From Hippopus hippopus (lineage: Eukaryota; Mollusca; Bivalvia; Cardiida; Cardiidae): 64,000 nucleotides of DNA. Location: positions 23,659,521 through 23,723,520 of the forward strand of contig OX328113.1 in NCBI GenBank assembly GCA_946811185.2, in the 5' to 3' direction. The position numbers and the translations under genes are program-made. A model generated the notes under the pieces. That model saw only the letters and a list, made by a program, of their open reading frames with translations. It did not search any database and was not told the origin of the DNA. Below, piece after piece: positions 42,950 to 54,449 of the stretch; the first letter of the stretch is position 1, and the number at the start of each line of letters is the position of its first letter.

Positions 42950-44520
42950 TTATGAAAGCTCTATACAAAATATATTCAAAAGTATAATCTACAAGTGTCA
43001 CATTTATTTCTAGACCATTTCCTCACTTCACTTGCAACAGCTGGTATAGCTGTATTCCTATTTTATCAGTCCCCTTTACTCTTTACCTGTGGACAAATCT
43101 GTAGACTGGACCAAATTTAACCCTTTACCACATAATCACGACTTTTATCTACCCTGAGAAAGAAAGCTTTTGAAAACCTTGTGCGAAAAGGAGAAAATGC
43201 CGGTTACCAGCATTTTCTCCTTTTTCCACAATGTCTTCTACCCTATCATAAACAGAAATCATCGATCTGTATTTAATTTGTCATCTACAAATTTAATGCT
43301 TTCAATTTGGTTGAGTCCAAAATTTTGTTGTTTGGTAAAAAGTTAAGGCATTTCCAGACAACAAATGTGGCACAAAAGATCAGGTGGTCAAATTCCATTC
43401 TTTTGTTACGTTTTATTTGTTGTCTGCTAATTTCAAATTAGACAAGTCTAAAATTTTCTCCTCTTGTCAAGTGTAAATTGTAGGTATCCTCCAGAGTACA
43501 GAATCTGGGTAATTCACAAACAAGGTCATGCATTCATTTTGTAAGTATCCAGGTATTTAGAATGTTTGGTTGAAATTCACCTCTTCTGGATGCTTCCGTC
43601 TAATATGAGTGTATAAATTGTCCCTTCTAGACGATGCCAGACCACAAAACTGACACTTATATGGTTTATCACCAGTATGACTACGATGATGTCTAACCAA
43701 AAAAGTTTTTGATCCAAATATCTTATCACAATAATCACATTTGTAAAGTCGTGTGTGTTGAACCCCATCAGAGTAATTCTGTATTTTCTTGGTCAACAAT
43801 CCTTCAGAATTGCGTCCTGTAATTAGAAATATTTGTATTATTTAATCAAATTGTTCCACTTTGGTTAGCAGGACAAGAGCACACGAAAGATGAAAAAGAA
43901 ATATATTTAACAAATGATAGATAGCGTAAATTTGCCAGCAACTAGGCAGTGACCCTTAAAATAAACATGTCAACGATTTTGACCAATCACAAATTTCTAT
44001 TTATTCATTAATTATCAATACCAAAAAGTAGGTCAAAAGCCAGTACTTTCAGCAATGCCGAAAAAGTACTCCCTATAGGAAAGGGGACTGTGTTCAGGGC
44101 TCTCCAAAAGCAATGGTTAAAGGTGCATAGCCCTTAAGGGGGCAGGGTTGCAAGAAAATCTTTTTTTTAATATCTTAAACCAGATGAAAATGAAAATGCC
44201 TCTTTCATCTTTTTGTGTCAAACTTACCTTTTTTTCCATTAATGTTTTGAAGATGACTAAAAAAAAAGTCTTGAAGATTTGATGGTACGGCAGGGGTTAT
44301 TAACTTCCCTGAAAGACGGCATACATATCACAGAAATCTGATAGAGGACCATAATTCGAAGATTCATATGAAATCTCATTATGAAGTCAAGTTGGGCCAG
44401 TAGTTTCAGAGAGGTTGTCTAAAACAAAAGCTAATGTGCATATTCACAATACACAAAAGGCCTGCTCACAATTGAAAACATTATTGCAAAAGAAAAGTCT
44501 TTACGCAATGTTTTTCACAA
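42950..44520. repeat. Segmental duplication, right copy (contains ZF13)
   Basis: Partner of 39940-41560. It contains an element A copy at about 43115-43350 and part of another at about 43350-43460. The TTTATT at 43412-43417 (AATAAA on the minus strand) lies about 140 bases past the ZF13 stop. Confidence 0.8.
43557..43816 (-). CDS. Alternative 3'-terminal exon ZF13: two C2H2 fingers
   Basis: The acceptor reads ATTTCTAATTACAG with entry bases GA, then 85 codons to the stop at 43557. Sister of ZF12 in a duplicated block. Finger 1 helix is Ser -1, Thr +2, Phe +3, Arg +6; finger 2 helix is Arg -1, Asp +2, Asn +3, Thr +6. The DNA from the finger 2 start to the stop appears identical to ZF12, whereas the two helix changes in finger 1 each need two base substitutions. 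Confidence 0.92.
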
Positions 44521-45624
44521 ATTTTTATATATTGAACCATAAATGTTACATTATGGTTCAAAATATGAAAATCTGAATCCATTTTATTCAGCTATGTGAC
44601 TTATAAAAGGCTTGTACCTCCATCCATTGCTATAATTACGCAAGATCACAATGTATATACAAAATATCTTCCATGTTAAACCCACACTATGTGACATTCA
44701 TGAGGCAAGTAGACCATGTCATTCTCTTACCTTGACAATAATGTTGCACCATCACATGGTTTACAAATTATCTTTTCTGCCTCATATAAATTCAAACAAT
44801 GATTTTTTAAAAAAGTTTTATTTGCCACGTCAACTGGTATGATGGGAGTTGTGGCCATCTCCCATCATACCATACAATTCAGTGTTAATACAGTATTAAG
44901 GGTATGTTAGTAATATTAATTATAATGATGATAATGAAAGTACAGATAATAGTCACTTCATAATGTTTTAATACTTATATATAAAGAGATATGTCTCATA
45001 TGGCTAACAAAAACAGTGTTTTCACCTAACTGTTCCATCACTTAACCCTTGGAGTGCTGAATAAATCCAACAGACATGTTCAGTTTAGAAATACGACCAG
45101 AATAATTGCAATCTTATGATGGTTGTAGTCTTTTGCATTTCAGCAAAGCCGACAATGTAGATCAAAGATCAGACTGCATGTTTTGTGCAGTCTGATCTTG
45201 GATCTACACTGGCCACAATAGTAACTATAGTTGTGAAATGCACTTTATGGGTTAAATGTGGCTTTATTGAGAAAGAGAGAGAGAGAGGGTGAGAGACAGA
45301 ATCTAAATTCAAACAATGTTCTGAAGGTCTAAAAGAAGCACTGAAAAGGCTTGTGCCCCCAAATGTCATTATTTATCCTTGTAGATAATGTTGCATCATC
45401 ACATAGGTTTTTCGAATAATCTTTCCTGTAACAATTCAACCCACATAATAATATGTGACACTCATTTTTAAATAACCTTTCCAGTTACATTTCAACCCAC
45501 ATAATACGTGACACTCATATGGCTTGAACCCCCAAATGTCATTATTTATCCTTGTAGATAATGTAGCATCATCACATAGGTTTTCAAATAATCTTTCCTG
45601 TTACAGTTCAACCCACATAATAAT

Positions 45625-45893
45625 ATGGCTTGCAACACACAAGAAGGAGCATTCGGACATTTGCGTAAAGTGTCGTCTCGGATCAGCCTGCGCAGTCCGC
45701 TCAGGCTAATCTGAGACGGCACTTTACGACTACATTAGATTTTGTGCTACAGTAGACTAGCGCAAAACAGAAAATTACACAAAAACGGAAAGTGTCTTTT
45801 CGGATTAGCCTGCGCGGACTGCGCAGGCTGATCCGAGATGACACTTTCCGCAAATGTCCGAATGCCCCTTTTCGCATGTTGCAGGCCATATGT
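45625..45893. mobile_element. Element E copy, complete
   Basis: Ends ATGGCTTGCAACACACAAGA and CGCATGTTGCAGGCCATAT. Two internal palindromes, CAGCCTGCGCAGTCCGCTCAGGCT-like and its better partner GCCTGCGCGGACTGCGCAGG, sit near each end. Confidence 0.85.
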
Positions 45894-46224
45894 GACACTC
45901 ATGGGGCTTGTGTCCCCAAATAGCATTATTTTCAACCCACATCATAATATGTGACACTCATGGGGCTTGTGCCCCCAAATAGCATTACTTATCCTTGTGG
46001 ATAATGTTACACTATCACATAGGTTTTCGAATTATCTTTCCTGTTTTTCAATTCAACCCACATAATATGTGACACTCATGAGGTTTGTGCCCAAAAATGT
46101 CATGATTTATCATCGTAGATAAATCTGCATCATCACATAGGTTTTTAAATAACCTTTCATGTAACATTTCAACCCATATAATAATATTTGACACTCAATA
46201 GGCTTGTGTCCACAATCTATCCTG

Positions 46225-46450
46225 TGACTCTTTTCCACATAATCCCAACTTTTAATGACTCTGGGGAAAAAACCTTTTGAAAAGATTGTTGGAAAAGGAG
46301 AAAATGCTGGTAACCAGCATTTTCTCCTTTTCCCACAATGTTTTTTTTACCTTTCCCAAACCAAATTTCAATTTTTGAGTCATGTTTATTTTAACATCAT
46401 CAAATGATTTTTGGACTAATCCAAAATTTTGTTGTTTGATAAAGAGTAAA
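46225..46450. repeat. Element A copy
   Basis: Good palindrome at about 46286-46346; the right end is TTGTTTGATAAAGAGTAAA. Confidence 0.8.
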
Positions 46451-46980
46451 GAAAAGGATGCACCATCAAATGTATTATAAAACTATCTTTTCTGTTTTAC
46501 CCCAAGTATGTGACATTCAAGAGGCATGTACACCATGACATTATCTATCCTTTAAGATAATGTTACCCCATCACCCTGAATGTCACTGTACATATCCTTA
46601 TGATAATTTAGCAATATCACATTGATCTTCACGCTGTCTTTTCTGTCACATTTACACCCACATAACATCATGTAACTTTCAAAAGGCTTGAACCTAAAAT
46701 ACTCCTGTAAATCCCTAAGGATAATGTAGCACCATCACATGGTTTTTCAAAAACATTTACACCGGCATAATTATGTGACGTTCAAAAGGTTTTGGCCCTA
46801 AATGCCCAGCATTTTTGGTTACCAGTATTTTCTCCATTTCCCACAATGTTTTCTACCCTATCAAAGACAGGAATCATTATTTGAGCTACTTTTGTCGTTT
46901 GCAAATGCATTCAATCTGGCTCAGTAAAAAATTCTATCGTATAGCACAGCACATGTATTAAAAGGCTTTTAGCTAAAATG

Positions 46981-47231
46981 TTATTGTTTTTTAAGGTAAT
47001 GTTGAACCATCACATGGGTTTTCAAATTATCTTTCCTGTTACATTTAAACCCACATATGGGACATTCAAAAGGTTTGTACCCTGTATGTTTTATATAATG
47101 TTGCTCAAACTTAGATTTGAAGGAAAAAGTCTTTTCGCACTGGTCACATTTAAAGGTCTGTTCCCGCGGCACTGATGGGTTTCTGTCACTAGCTCTGTGT
47201 TGTTGGTAGTTGTTCCTTTTTCCAACAGTTT
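46981..47231 (-). CDS. Alternative 3'-terminal exon ZF14: two C2H2 fingers
   Basis: The acceptor reads CCTTATCATTGTAG with entry bases AA, then 82 codons to the stop at 46981. A polar lead of about 27 residues precedes finger 1 (CDQCEKTF...EQHYIKH) and finger 2 (CPICGFKCNRKDNLKTHVMVQH) with linker HTGYKPFEC. Finger 2 has the Arg/Lys/Asp/Asn helix and four residues between histidines, as in ZF10. It is the intact parent, or a close relative, of the decayed array at 44640-46960. An element A fragment begins about 40 bases past the stop. Confidence 0.9.
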
Positions 47232-47289
47232 CTACAATGATAAGGTACAGCTTTACTTTTTCTACTTATTGCTCCTTTGTGGGAATGGT

Positions 47290-47850
47290 GTTTAACCCTT
47301 TACTGTAAATTCGAATGTTTTAACAGCCCCGAGGAAGAAGAATTTTGGAGACAACATGGGGAAAGTAGAAAATGCTTTTTTCAACAAGCATTTTCTCAAT
47401 TTCCAATACATTTTCCCACGATTTCAAAAGCAACTCCTTCGGACTTGTCAAAACTTGTCGTCTGGTATATAGAGTAGAAGTACTTTCAACAGTACGTCTG
47501 CATGTTTCTGCAACAGCTCACCTATTGAATAACTTGTACTGCATTTTATCATGACCAAATTTGGACTTAGTAGTGCCTTGATAAAGGCCACTTCCATGGG
47601 ACAATGGATGCCTGCTGAGTTTAACCCTTTACCACACAATCCCCACTTTTAACAAACCTCAGGAAGAAGGCTTTTTAAAAAACAATGAGGGAAAAGGAGA
47701 AAATACAAGTATAATCAGTATTTTCTCATTTTCCCACAATGTTTTCTATACTTTTACAGAGAAACACATCATTTGCACCAAACTTAATTTGTTGTCTGCA
47801 CATGCTTTCAATTTGGGCATATCTAAAATTGTGTCGTATGGTAAAGAGTT
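47290..47850. repeat. Two element A copies
   Basis: A decayed copy at about 47290-47470 and a better one at about 47622-47848 (ATGGTAAAGAGTTTAAG end). Confidence 0.75.
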
Positions 47851-48017
47851 TAAGAAGGATTACCTCACTACAAATCCAAACTAGAACTGTCGCAAAGCAG
47901 ATTAATACCCGCACCAGAACCTTGTCACTGAAGCAGCACAATCAGAGAATGGAATCCGTTTCCAAAACATATCTCATCAGTGACCTTGACCTTTGCCTCA
48001 TGTGACCTATAAACAAT

Positions 48018-48147
48018 AGGTCTCGTTGCGTGTGTAATAAGGTACATATCGGATTTGACCTTCGGTCTCATCCGATATGCACCTCTTTACACACCAAACT
48101 CGACATGATCCGACCACGCAGAAATGCAGACTGTTGTAATATTCCAT
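48018..48147. repeat. Element J copy (truncated foldback)
   Basis: GGTCTCGTTGCGTGTGTAAT, GACCTTCGGTCTCATCCGAT and GCAGAAATGCAGACTGTTGT match the element at 8528-8693. The outer left arm is absent. Confidence 0.75.
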
Positions 48148-48189
48148 AATTATTGTGTATACTATTCTATTTATTTATCATATTCAGTA

Positions 48190-48400
48190 GTTTCACAAAA
48201 CGAGTTTAAACAAGAAAGATCTTTGAAAAAGATAGAAGGCATAAATTTGCCCGCAAATAGGCAGAAGCCCATAGAGTAAACATGTATACGTTTCTGGCCA
48301 ATCACAAATTTCTATTGATTCATTTTTTATCAGTTCCAAAGAGTAGGTCAAAAGCCAGCACATTCAGCTATGCCGAAAAAATATGCAACCAATCTTCATT
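48190..48400. repeat. Dispersed repeat shared with the ZF12/ZF13 duplication
   Basis: AGGCATAAATTTGCCCGCAA, GGCCAATCACAAATTTCTAT and AGTAGGTCAAAAGCCAGCAC match sequences at about 40680-40800 and 43920-44060. Confidence 0.65.
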
Positions 48401-48430
48401 CACACGAGCATAAAATCCAAACTCTGCGTC

Positions 48431-48651
48431 TCACTCTGCAATCATCGAATGTTTTCTTCTAAGATGGCTTTTTAAGTTAAACTTTCTGGGTGAAGAATAT
48501 CCACAAAAGTCACACATATAGATCTTATTCTTATGCTTCTCAAGATGTTCCTTTAGAACACACTGATGTACAAAAATCTTTTTGCAGATAGGACAATGCT
48601 AAAGTCCCATATTTTCATGGCCCCTTGCCCTATGTTGTGTGTTGTCTACAT
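48431..48651 (-). pseudogene. Broken exon ZF15: two C2H2 fingers behind an in-frame TAG
   Basis: The acceptor reads CTGATTGTTTCAG with entry bases AT, in the phase shared by all exons. Codon 17 is TAG (48599-48601), one codon before finger 1 and at a place where ZF12 and ZF13 have Tyr. Past it the frame stays open for 55 codons to TGA at 48431 and encodes both fingers with all ligands: CPICKKIF...KEHLEKH and CDFCGYSSPRKF...KSHLRRKH. The usual TGEKP linker is replaced by KNKIYM. Asp at +2 of finger 2, otherwise fixed in the right block, is Phe here. A splice to this exon would give a protein without fingers. It is probably a young pseudo-exon; a sequencing error or a natural truncated isoform are alternatives. 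Confidence 0.85.
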
Positions 48652-48769
48652 CTGAAACAATCAGAGAAGAAGAAAAGAAAGGTTGATGTTTTTCTTGTTC
48701 TTGAAAGTTTAACTGTGAAAGTTAGTCATCTTGCAATGTTTCACTATTTACTACATAATCCTAAAGTTT

Positions 48770-49190
48770 TAACCAATACAGTGCTGAATTAATGAAATGG
48801 ACTTTTCAATCATGAAAAATATACCATATACTGTCTTTTCATTCTTGTTTTGGCAAGAATATGTAATGAAGTAGCAGACAGTGTAGATCCAAGATCAGAC
48901 TGCACATTCTGTGCAGTCTGATCTTGATCTACGCTGTCGGCAAAAACAATTTAAGTTGGTTCCAGCGCTTTATGGGCTGAAGACCCTGAAGAAATAGCCT
49001 TTTGAACCCTTGTAAGGGAATGGGGCAAATGCTGGTAACCAGCATTGGCTCCTTTACCTACAAGGTTTTCTACACTTTCACAGATGACAGTCACAGCCAT
49101 CGTTTCAGCTAAATTTGTCATCTGCAAAATTTCAATGCTTTAAATTTGGACAGCTCTAAAATTTTATCGTTATGTAAAGAGTTGAAGAAG
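48770..49190. repeat. Element B followed by element A
   Basis: Element B at about 48775-48975 with AGATCCAAGATCAGACTGCA and its inverse. Element A follows at about 48980-49188, its palindrome carrying CCTTGTAAGGGAATGGGGCA instead of the consensus on both arms. Confidence 0.75.
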
Positions 49191-49304
49191 TCACTGTTCC
49201 ACTTCAATAGAGCAAATTATATAATGACATTTTAATCTTATAAACTATACAGTATTTCCCAAAATATTCCAATCCATATATACCAAAATCTGTTTATACT
49301 TCTG

Positions 49305-49583
49305 TTCCACGTTCTTGTATTGGATTTGACCCCCGGCTCGGCCAATTTCTTTCCGAGGATTGATGGTAGTCATTGCGACAGGATTCATTCCTCTCCCATC
49401 GCTGACCATTGTTTCGATGATGGTTATGTGGGAAAGCAGCCAGAGGCTTGGAAAGAAAATTGTGCAGAGTACTGGTAAAAGAGACTCCAGGAAAGCATGG
49501 ATAGGTGCACTGGCCGCCGCGATATAACTGAAATAATGTTGAAAACGGCGTTAAACACCATTCAATCAATCAATCAATCTTGT
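49305..49583 (+). mobile_element. SINE type 1, plus orientation
   Basis: Carries GACCCCCGGCTCGGCCAATT, then TGGATAGGTGCACTGGCCGC, then TGAAATAATGTTGAAAACGG with GCGTTAAACACC and a (CAAT)n tail. The tRNA-like head is truncated at the 5' end just after the B-box, as is common for retroposed copies. Confidence 0.85.
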
Positions 49584-49604
49584 ATTGAACCTCTTTTTTT
49601 TTTA

Positions 49605-49938
49605 CCATATGGGCTGCAACACGCATAAAGGGGCATTCGGACATTAGCGTAAAGTGTCGTCTCGGATCAGCCCAAGCAGTCCGCTCAGGCTAATCCACAC
49701 TTTCCGTTTTTATGTAATTTTCTGTTTTGCGCAAGTCTACTGAAGAACAAAATCTAATTTAGACGTAAAGTGCCATCTCAGATTAGCCTGCCCAGGCTGA
49801 TTTCTCCTTTTCCCACAATGTTTTCTACTCTTCCCAAAACAAATTTCAATTTTCAAATCATAATTATTTTGTCATCTGCAAATGCTTTCAATTTGGACAG
49901 GTCTAAAATTTTGTCGTTTGGTAAAGAGTTAAGCAAGT
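49605..49938. repeat. Truncated element E fused to half of element A
   Basis: Element E starts TGGGCTGCAACACGCATAAA and stops at CTGCCCAGGCTGA; the right half of element A follows at 49801 (TTTCTCCTTTTCCCACAATG) and ends GGTAAAGAGTTAA at about 49932. The join suggests a deletion between the two. Confidence 0.75.
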
Positions 49939-49969
49939 GATGCAGTATCGCTGAATATGACTTGGTTGA

Positions 49970-50630
49970 TGAGACCTGTCTTGGAAATAGTTGAAACCAT
50001 TGTGGGAAAAGTAGCATATGCTGGTAACCACAGTGTTTTCAAAAGCCTTCTCAGTCAGTACAACTCATGAACTACTGTTTGATTAACTCTTCACCAACTG
50101 AAAAAATTTTGGACTGGACCAAATTGAAAACATTTGCAGAAAACAAATTAAATGTATATAAAATGACAATTCCTGTCATTTGATAGGGTAGAAAACACTG
50201 TGGGAAAAGGAGAAAATACTGGTTACCAACATTCAGGATGTTGAATGTTTTAAACAATGAATTTGTCAAATTGTCACTTCGATGGATAGTATATACCAAA
50301 CAAGGCCTTTAGTTAAGCACTGATTGGTATCGATCAACATCATCAATCAACAGGACGTGTGAATATAATTATAGATTGGTTATGCATTTTAACTCTTTTC
50401 CAAACAACAAAATTTTGGACTGGACCAAATTGAAAGCAATTGCACACGACAGTTTAGATGTGGCTAAAATGATGATTTCTCTCTTTGATATGGTAGAAAA
50501 CAGTGTGGGAAAAGGAGAAAATGCTGGTTTCCAGCATTTTCTCTTTTTCCCCACAATGTTTTCACAAGGCTTCTTTCACAGGGTCGTTAAAAGTCGGGAT
50601 TGTATGGTAAAGGGTTAAGACATAAGTAAG
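49970..50630. repeat. Three element A copies
   Basis: At about 49970-50065 (half), 50085-50300 (right part rearranged with an ATTCAGGATGTTGAATGTTT hairpin) and 50388-50618 (good). DNA from 50640 to 51165 has no recognised feature. Confidence 0.75.
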
Positions 50631-51169
50631 ATAGCAAGCAGATTAATTTACCTGCCAAGTAAAGGTAAGTATAAGTGTAGGGGGTGTAAACCAAATGGTG
50701 CTCACACAGGGAATCGTAAACTGGTTTTCATTTATTTTCAGTTTTACTGGAAAAATAAAATCACTTTTACTGAAAAACAAAATAAACGTTTAAGGCACTT
50801 CGTCTGATAGGCTGCAACCTTGAGAATTTCCACCTTTTTAACAGATAGGCCATGGCCTATTGTCTGGTAAATGTGGTATATGGTAAATGGGGGCGGAGTC
50901 ACTGGAGAGACAGTAAATGGGGAATCATTATTTTGGAAGAATAACAGATCTAGCTTTCTGAATTGCTTGTTTTTATTGTCCTTATCCTTATAGAATTCAG
51001 TCAAGTTTGAACTGTCCTCTTTTTATAAGAAATGGAATACAGGATATCATTGTGTTAGTTGAAATAGAGACGTAGTTACATTTGAAGGATTTCCCCACAA
51101 CTTGATAAATGGGGGGATGGGGACAAACAATAAAATTTATGACAATCCTGTAATGTCATACTCTTTATG

Positions 51170-51430
51170 CAATATGCTCTGCTGCAGTTCCTTTTTTCGA
51201 AAAAAGGGGCATAACCATGCCAAAAAATTTTGATGTTTACCTGGTTACCTACTCTTGATGCACAAGTTCCCTCTCTGATAGTTAACAACTAGTACGAGGT
51301 TGAAAAAATATCTTCAGTAATGACAGATATCATAAATTGTCAAGTTTTCACACCACAATGTCAACAACATCCCAGACCACAACAGGGCTATGACAATACC
51401 TCAACGTTTTCTTCAGAAACAGCCAAGTTG
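51170..51430. repeat. Element G copy
   Basis: CTGCAGTTCCTTTTTTCGAA, AAAAGGGGCATAACCATGCC and CTCTCTGATAGTTAACAACT in the usual order. Confidence 0.65.
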
Positions 51431-51584
51431 AAAACAAGAGGGAGGCAGTTTTTGAGACAGAAGCAGAAACATGACCACCATTTCACGAATAGACAAACAG
51501 ACATCAGGTCCTGGAATATACGTAATTTTTTATTCCAAAGAAATTTAACAAACTTGCAAAACAGAACGATATCAACATTGTAAT

Positions 51585-51812
51585 TAACCCTTTACCAAAC
51601 AACAAATTGTAGACTGGTCCAGATTGAAAGCACTTGCAGAATTACAAATTAAACGTAACTCAAAAATTGAAATTTGTTTCCAGCAGGCTAGGAAACATTG
51701 TGGAAAAGGAGAAAATGCTGGTTACCAGCATTTTCTCCTTTTCCCACAATGTTTTCAAAAGGCTTCTATCTCAGGGTCGTAAAAACCAGGGATTGTTTGG
51801 TAAAGGGCTATT
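51585..51812. repeat. Element A copy abutting ZF16
   Basis: Full copy (TTAACCCTTTACCAAACAAC to GGTAAAGGGCTA) that ends about 17 bases downstream of the ZF16 stop, so it would be the 3' untranslated region of that isoform. Confidence 0.85.
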
Positions 51813-51828
51813 GTCCAAACACTATCTT

Positions 51829-52131
<303 letters not shown>

Positions 52132-52234
52132 CTAAAATTGATTCTAATAATCTATCCTCAATTTAAATAGAAGATTCGAGACCCATACTGTAAAAATATC
52201 AGTTGCATGTTTGTTCGTAACACCCCATAGTAAG

Positions 52235-52465
52235 TTTTAATCTTTTACCACATAATCCCGAATTTTGACTACCCTGAGAGAGAGGGCTTTTGAAAACATT
52301 TTGGGAAAAGGAGAAAATGCTGGTAACCAGCATTTTTTCCTTTTCCCACAATGTTTTCTACTCTTCCAGAGACAAATTCCACAATTTCAAACACATTTGA
52401 CATGTTGTCTGCAATTACTTGTGATTTGGAACAGTTCAAAATTGAGTTGTGTGGTAAAGGGTTAA
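52235..52465. repeat. Element A copy
   Basis: Full copy with GTGTGGTAAAGGGTTAA end. The stretch 52466-52809 has only a G/C run (GGGGGGATTTCCCCCCTCC near 52690). Confidence 0.8.
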
Positions 52466-52809
52466 TTTTTTACTGCAAATGCTTTTGCTTTGGACAAAAA
52501 CTTAAACTTTGTCACCTGCTATGATGTTAATACATACAGAGTCGAAACAATATTTAGAGAGGCTGGAGGAAAAAATCCTGTCATAGTGACTTGCAGCAAT
52601 CTGTGATCAGAATTTTTGCCCGAGTCTAGATTCAAATTTGCACCTGTGGAACATTAAACCAGTGTGTTACTCCATATTATACAGAAAATGAGGGGGGATT
52701 TCCCCCCTCCACCTAAAAAATTAGGGGGAATTTTCAAGAAATAGGCGGGACAGTCTTTGAGCAGGTAGAAAACATATAGCTCATTTAACAAACATTTATT
52801 CCTGTCCGA

Positions 52810-53527
52810 AACTATATAGTATAATGACTGACCTGTTAACATGTCAAAAGTCAGTTTCTGAAATATAATTCTCTAGAAAATTAATTCATTTTTGAAAAAT
52901 AGCTAAGTGTAACAGAGTGATAAAATTCATTCTGATAAAATTCATTACAATAACAGTAGTCTAAGTCTAGGTACCGATAGGTGGTCGTTTTGGAAGTGGG
53001 CCTTTTTGGCCCACTTCCTGCCAAGGGAGGTTACTCTTGTGGACATAATTTATAATGTTGCAAAACAGCTTTTGCAATGATGCTGTTTTATTCAAAATAA
53101 TGGTACTTTCTGTGAGGCAAGAGTAAATTATTTGGTGTGGGACTTCAGACCCAATGCGTGACAGTCCTGTGTAAAATATAACAATGAAAAGCCCAAAAAC
53201 AAAGAATTTACTCTTGCTTCACCAAAAATGCAGCTGTTTAATAAAACAGCATCATTGCCAAAGCTGTTTTGCAACATATCACATCCATTAGAGTAGCCTC
53301 CTTTGACAGTAAGTGGGTAAAAACAGCCCATTTCCAAAATGACCCCATCCAAAATGGCCCACTTTACCAGTTCTAGTCTAAGATTTCTGTTGAATGCAAT
53401 GAATTCTATTAAAATGAATTTATTAACTGTCTTACTCTTTTCTAAACAAATTTAATTTCTAGAGAAGGATACTCCAGAAACTGTCCTTTGATATATATGT
53501 AAACAGGTCAGAAAGTCTACTGTATAG
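52810..53527. repeat. Large foldback element of about 720 bp
   Basis: Several blocks return inverted in the right order. GACCTGTTAACATG at the left pairs with CATATATATGTAAACAGGTC-like sequence at the right. TTCTCTAGAAA pairs with TTTCTAGAGAA, and GTTGCAAAACAGCTTTTGCA with TGCCAAAGCTGTTTTGCAAC. AATGATGCTGTTTTATT pairs with AATAAAACAGCATCATT, and GAGTAAATTATTTGG with CAAAGAATTTACTC. The centre is about 75-90 bases of unique DNA. No gene is inside. Confidence 0.75.
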
Positions 53528-53529
53528 TC

Positions 53530-53745
53530 TTGGACAGGTGTTTTATGCCACTTTCAACATTATTTCAGTCATATCACAGGGACAGCTCACATATTCATGT
53601 TTTCCTGGGTTTTACCAATGTTAGGCTGGGGCTCTGAAGTGTCTTGCCCAAGGACAAGCTAACGATAAAAACCAAGTGGATCCAGTGCAGTTCAAACCCA
53701 GGGCCTCAAGGTTACGAGCCCGACACTTTACCATTGAGTCACGCA
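53530..53745 (-). mobile_element. SINE type 3, minus orientation
   Basis: TTTTATGCCACTTTCAACAT, GGCTGGGGCTCTGAAGTGTC and TTGCCCAAGGACAAGC match 38075-38310. The tRNA-like head in inverse (GTTCAAACCCAGGGCCTC, TACCATTGAGTCACGCAGGA) is better kept here. Confidence 0.75.
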
Positions 53746-53754
53746 GGACCGCTC

Positions 53755-54330
53755 TGTCTTAGAAAGGCTAACTTTTTTGCTTACATCGAAAATATCAGGA
53801 ACCAATCTTGTCACATCTTTCACAGGTTAACTTGCTATATTACATAGAAAATATCAAGAACCAATCATGTCATATCTTAGAAAGGCAAACTTGTTTGCTT
53901 ACATCGAAAATATCAAGAACCAATCATGTCATATCTTTCAAAGGTTAACTTGCTATATTACATGTACATAGAAAATATCAAGAACCAATCATGTCATATC
54001 TTAAAAGGCTATCTTACTACATTACATAGAAAATATGAACAAATCATTTTATAACTTACTTGTTTACTTACATAGTAACTACTATGAATCAATCATTTCA
54101 GTTCTTACAAAGGTTAATGTGCTTGCTTTCACTGAAAATACCATGAACCAAACATATCATATCTTACAAAGGCTAACATGCTCGTTGACATTGACCAATT
54201 ATGTCATATCTTACAACAGCTGACTTGCTTTCTTTTATAGGATATATCACGAACCAATCATATCATATCTTCAAAGGCTAACTTGCTTGCTTACATAGAA
54301 ATACCATGAGCTAATCATGTCATTATTTAC
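53755..54330. repeat. Minisatellite, unit about 62 bp
   Basis: About nine imperfect units with AAAATATCAAGAACCAATCA, TGTCATATCTTACAAAGG and CTAACTTGCTTGCTTACAT. Confidence 0.9.
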
Positions 54331-54449
54331 AAACTTTGCATAATATTTGCACAACAACGGTTACTGCAGACTGATCCTAATATTCACTGGGTTAGGATTC
54401 CCAAGCCATCCGCAAAAGAACCTTAAAATTACACCATATTGGTTTATGT

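Larger units (their letters stand above)
44640..46960 (-). pseudogene. Tandem array of decayed zinc-finger exon ends (ZF14-type), with nested repeats
   Basis: A unit of roughly 110-190 bases recurs about ten times. On the plus strand each has a GATAATGTTGCATCATCACA block, a TTTCGAATAATCTTTCCTGT block, ATTCAACCCACATAA, and TGTGACACTCATGGGGCTTG. These correspond in order to the end of intact ZF14 (46981-47231): GTAATGTTGAACCATCACAT, TTTTCAAATTATCTTTCCTG, ACATTTAAACCCACATA and TGGGACATTCAAAAGGTTTG. Read on the minus strand a unit still gives RKDN, an HY near the end, and stops in frame. Elements B (about 45045-45255), E (45625-45893) and A (46225-46450 and 46800-46943) sit inside the array. Confidence 0.72.

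Noticed and set aside
53755..54330. Regular repeats considered as a CRISPR array
   Set aside because: Units are imperfect throughout with no separate constant repeat and unique spacers, and the context is animal DNA.
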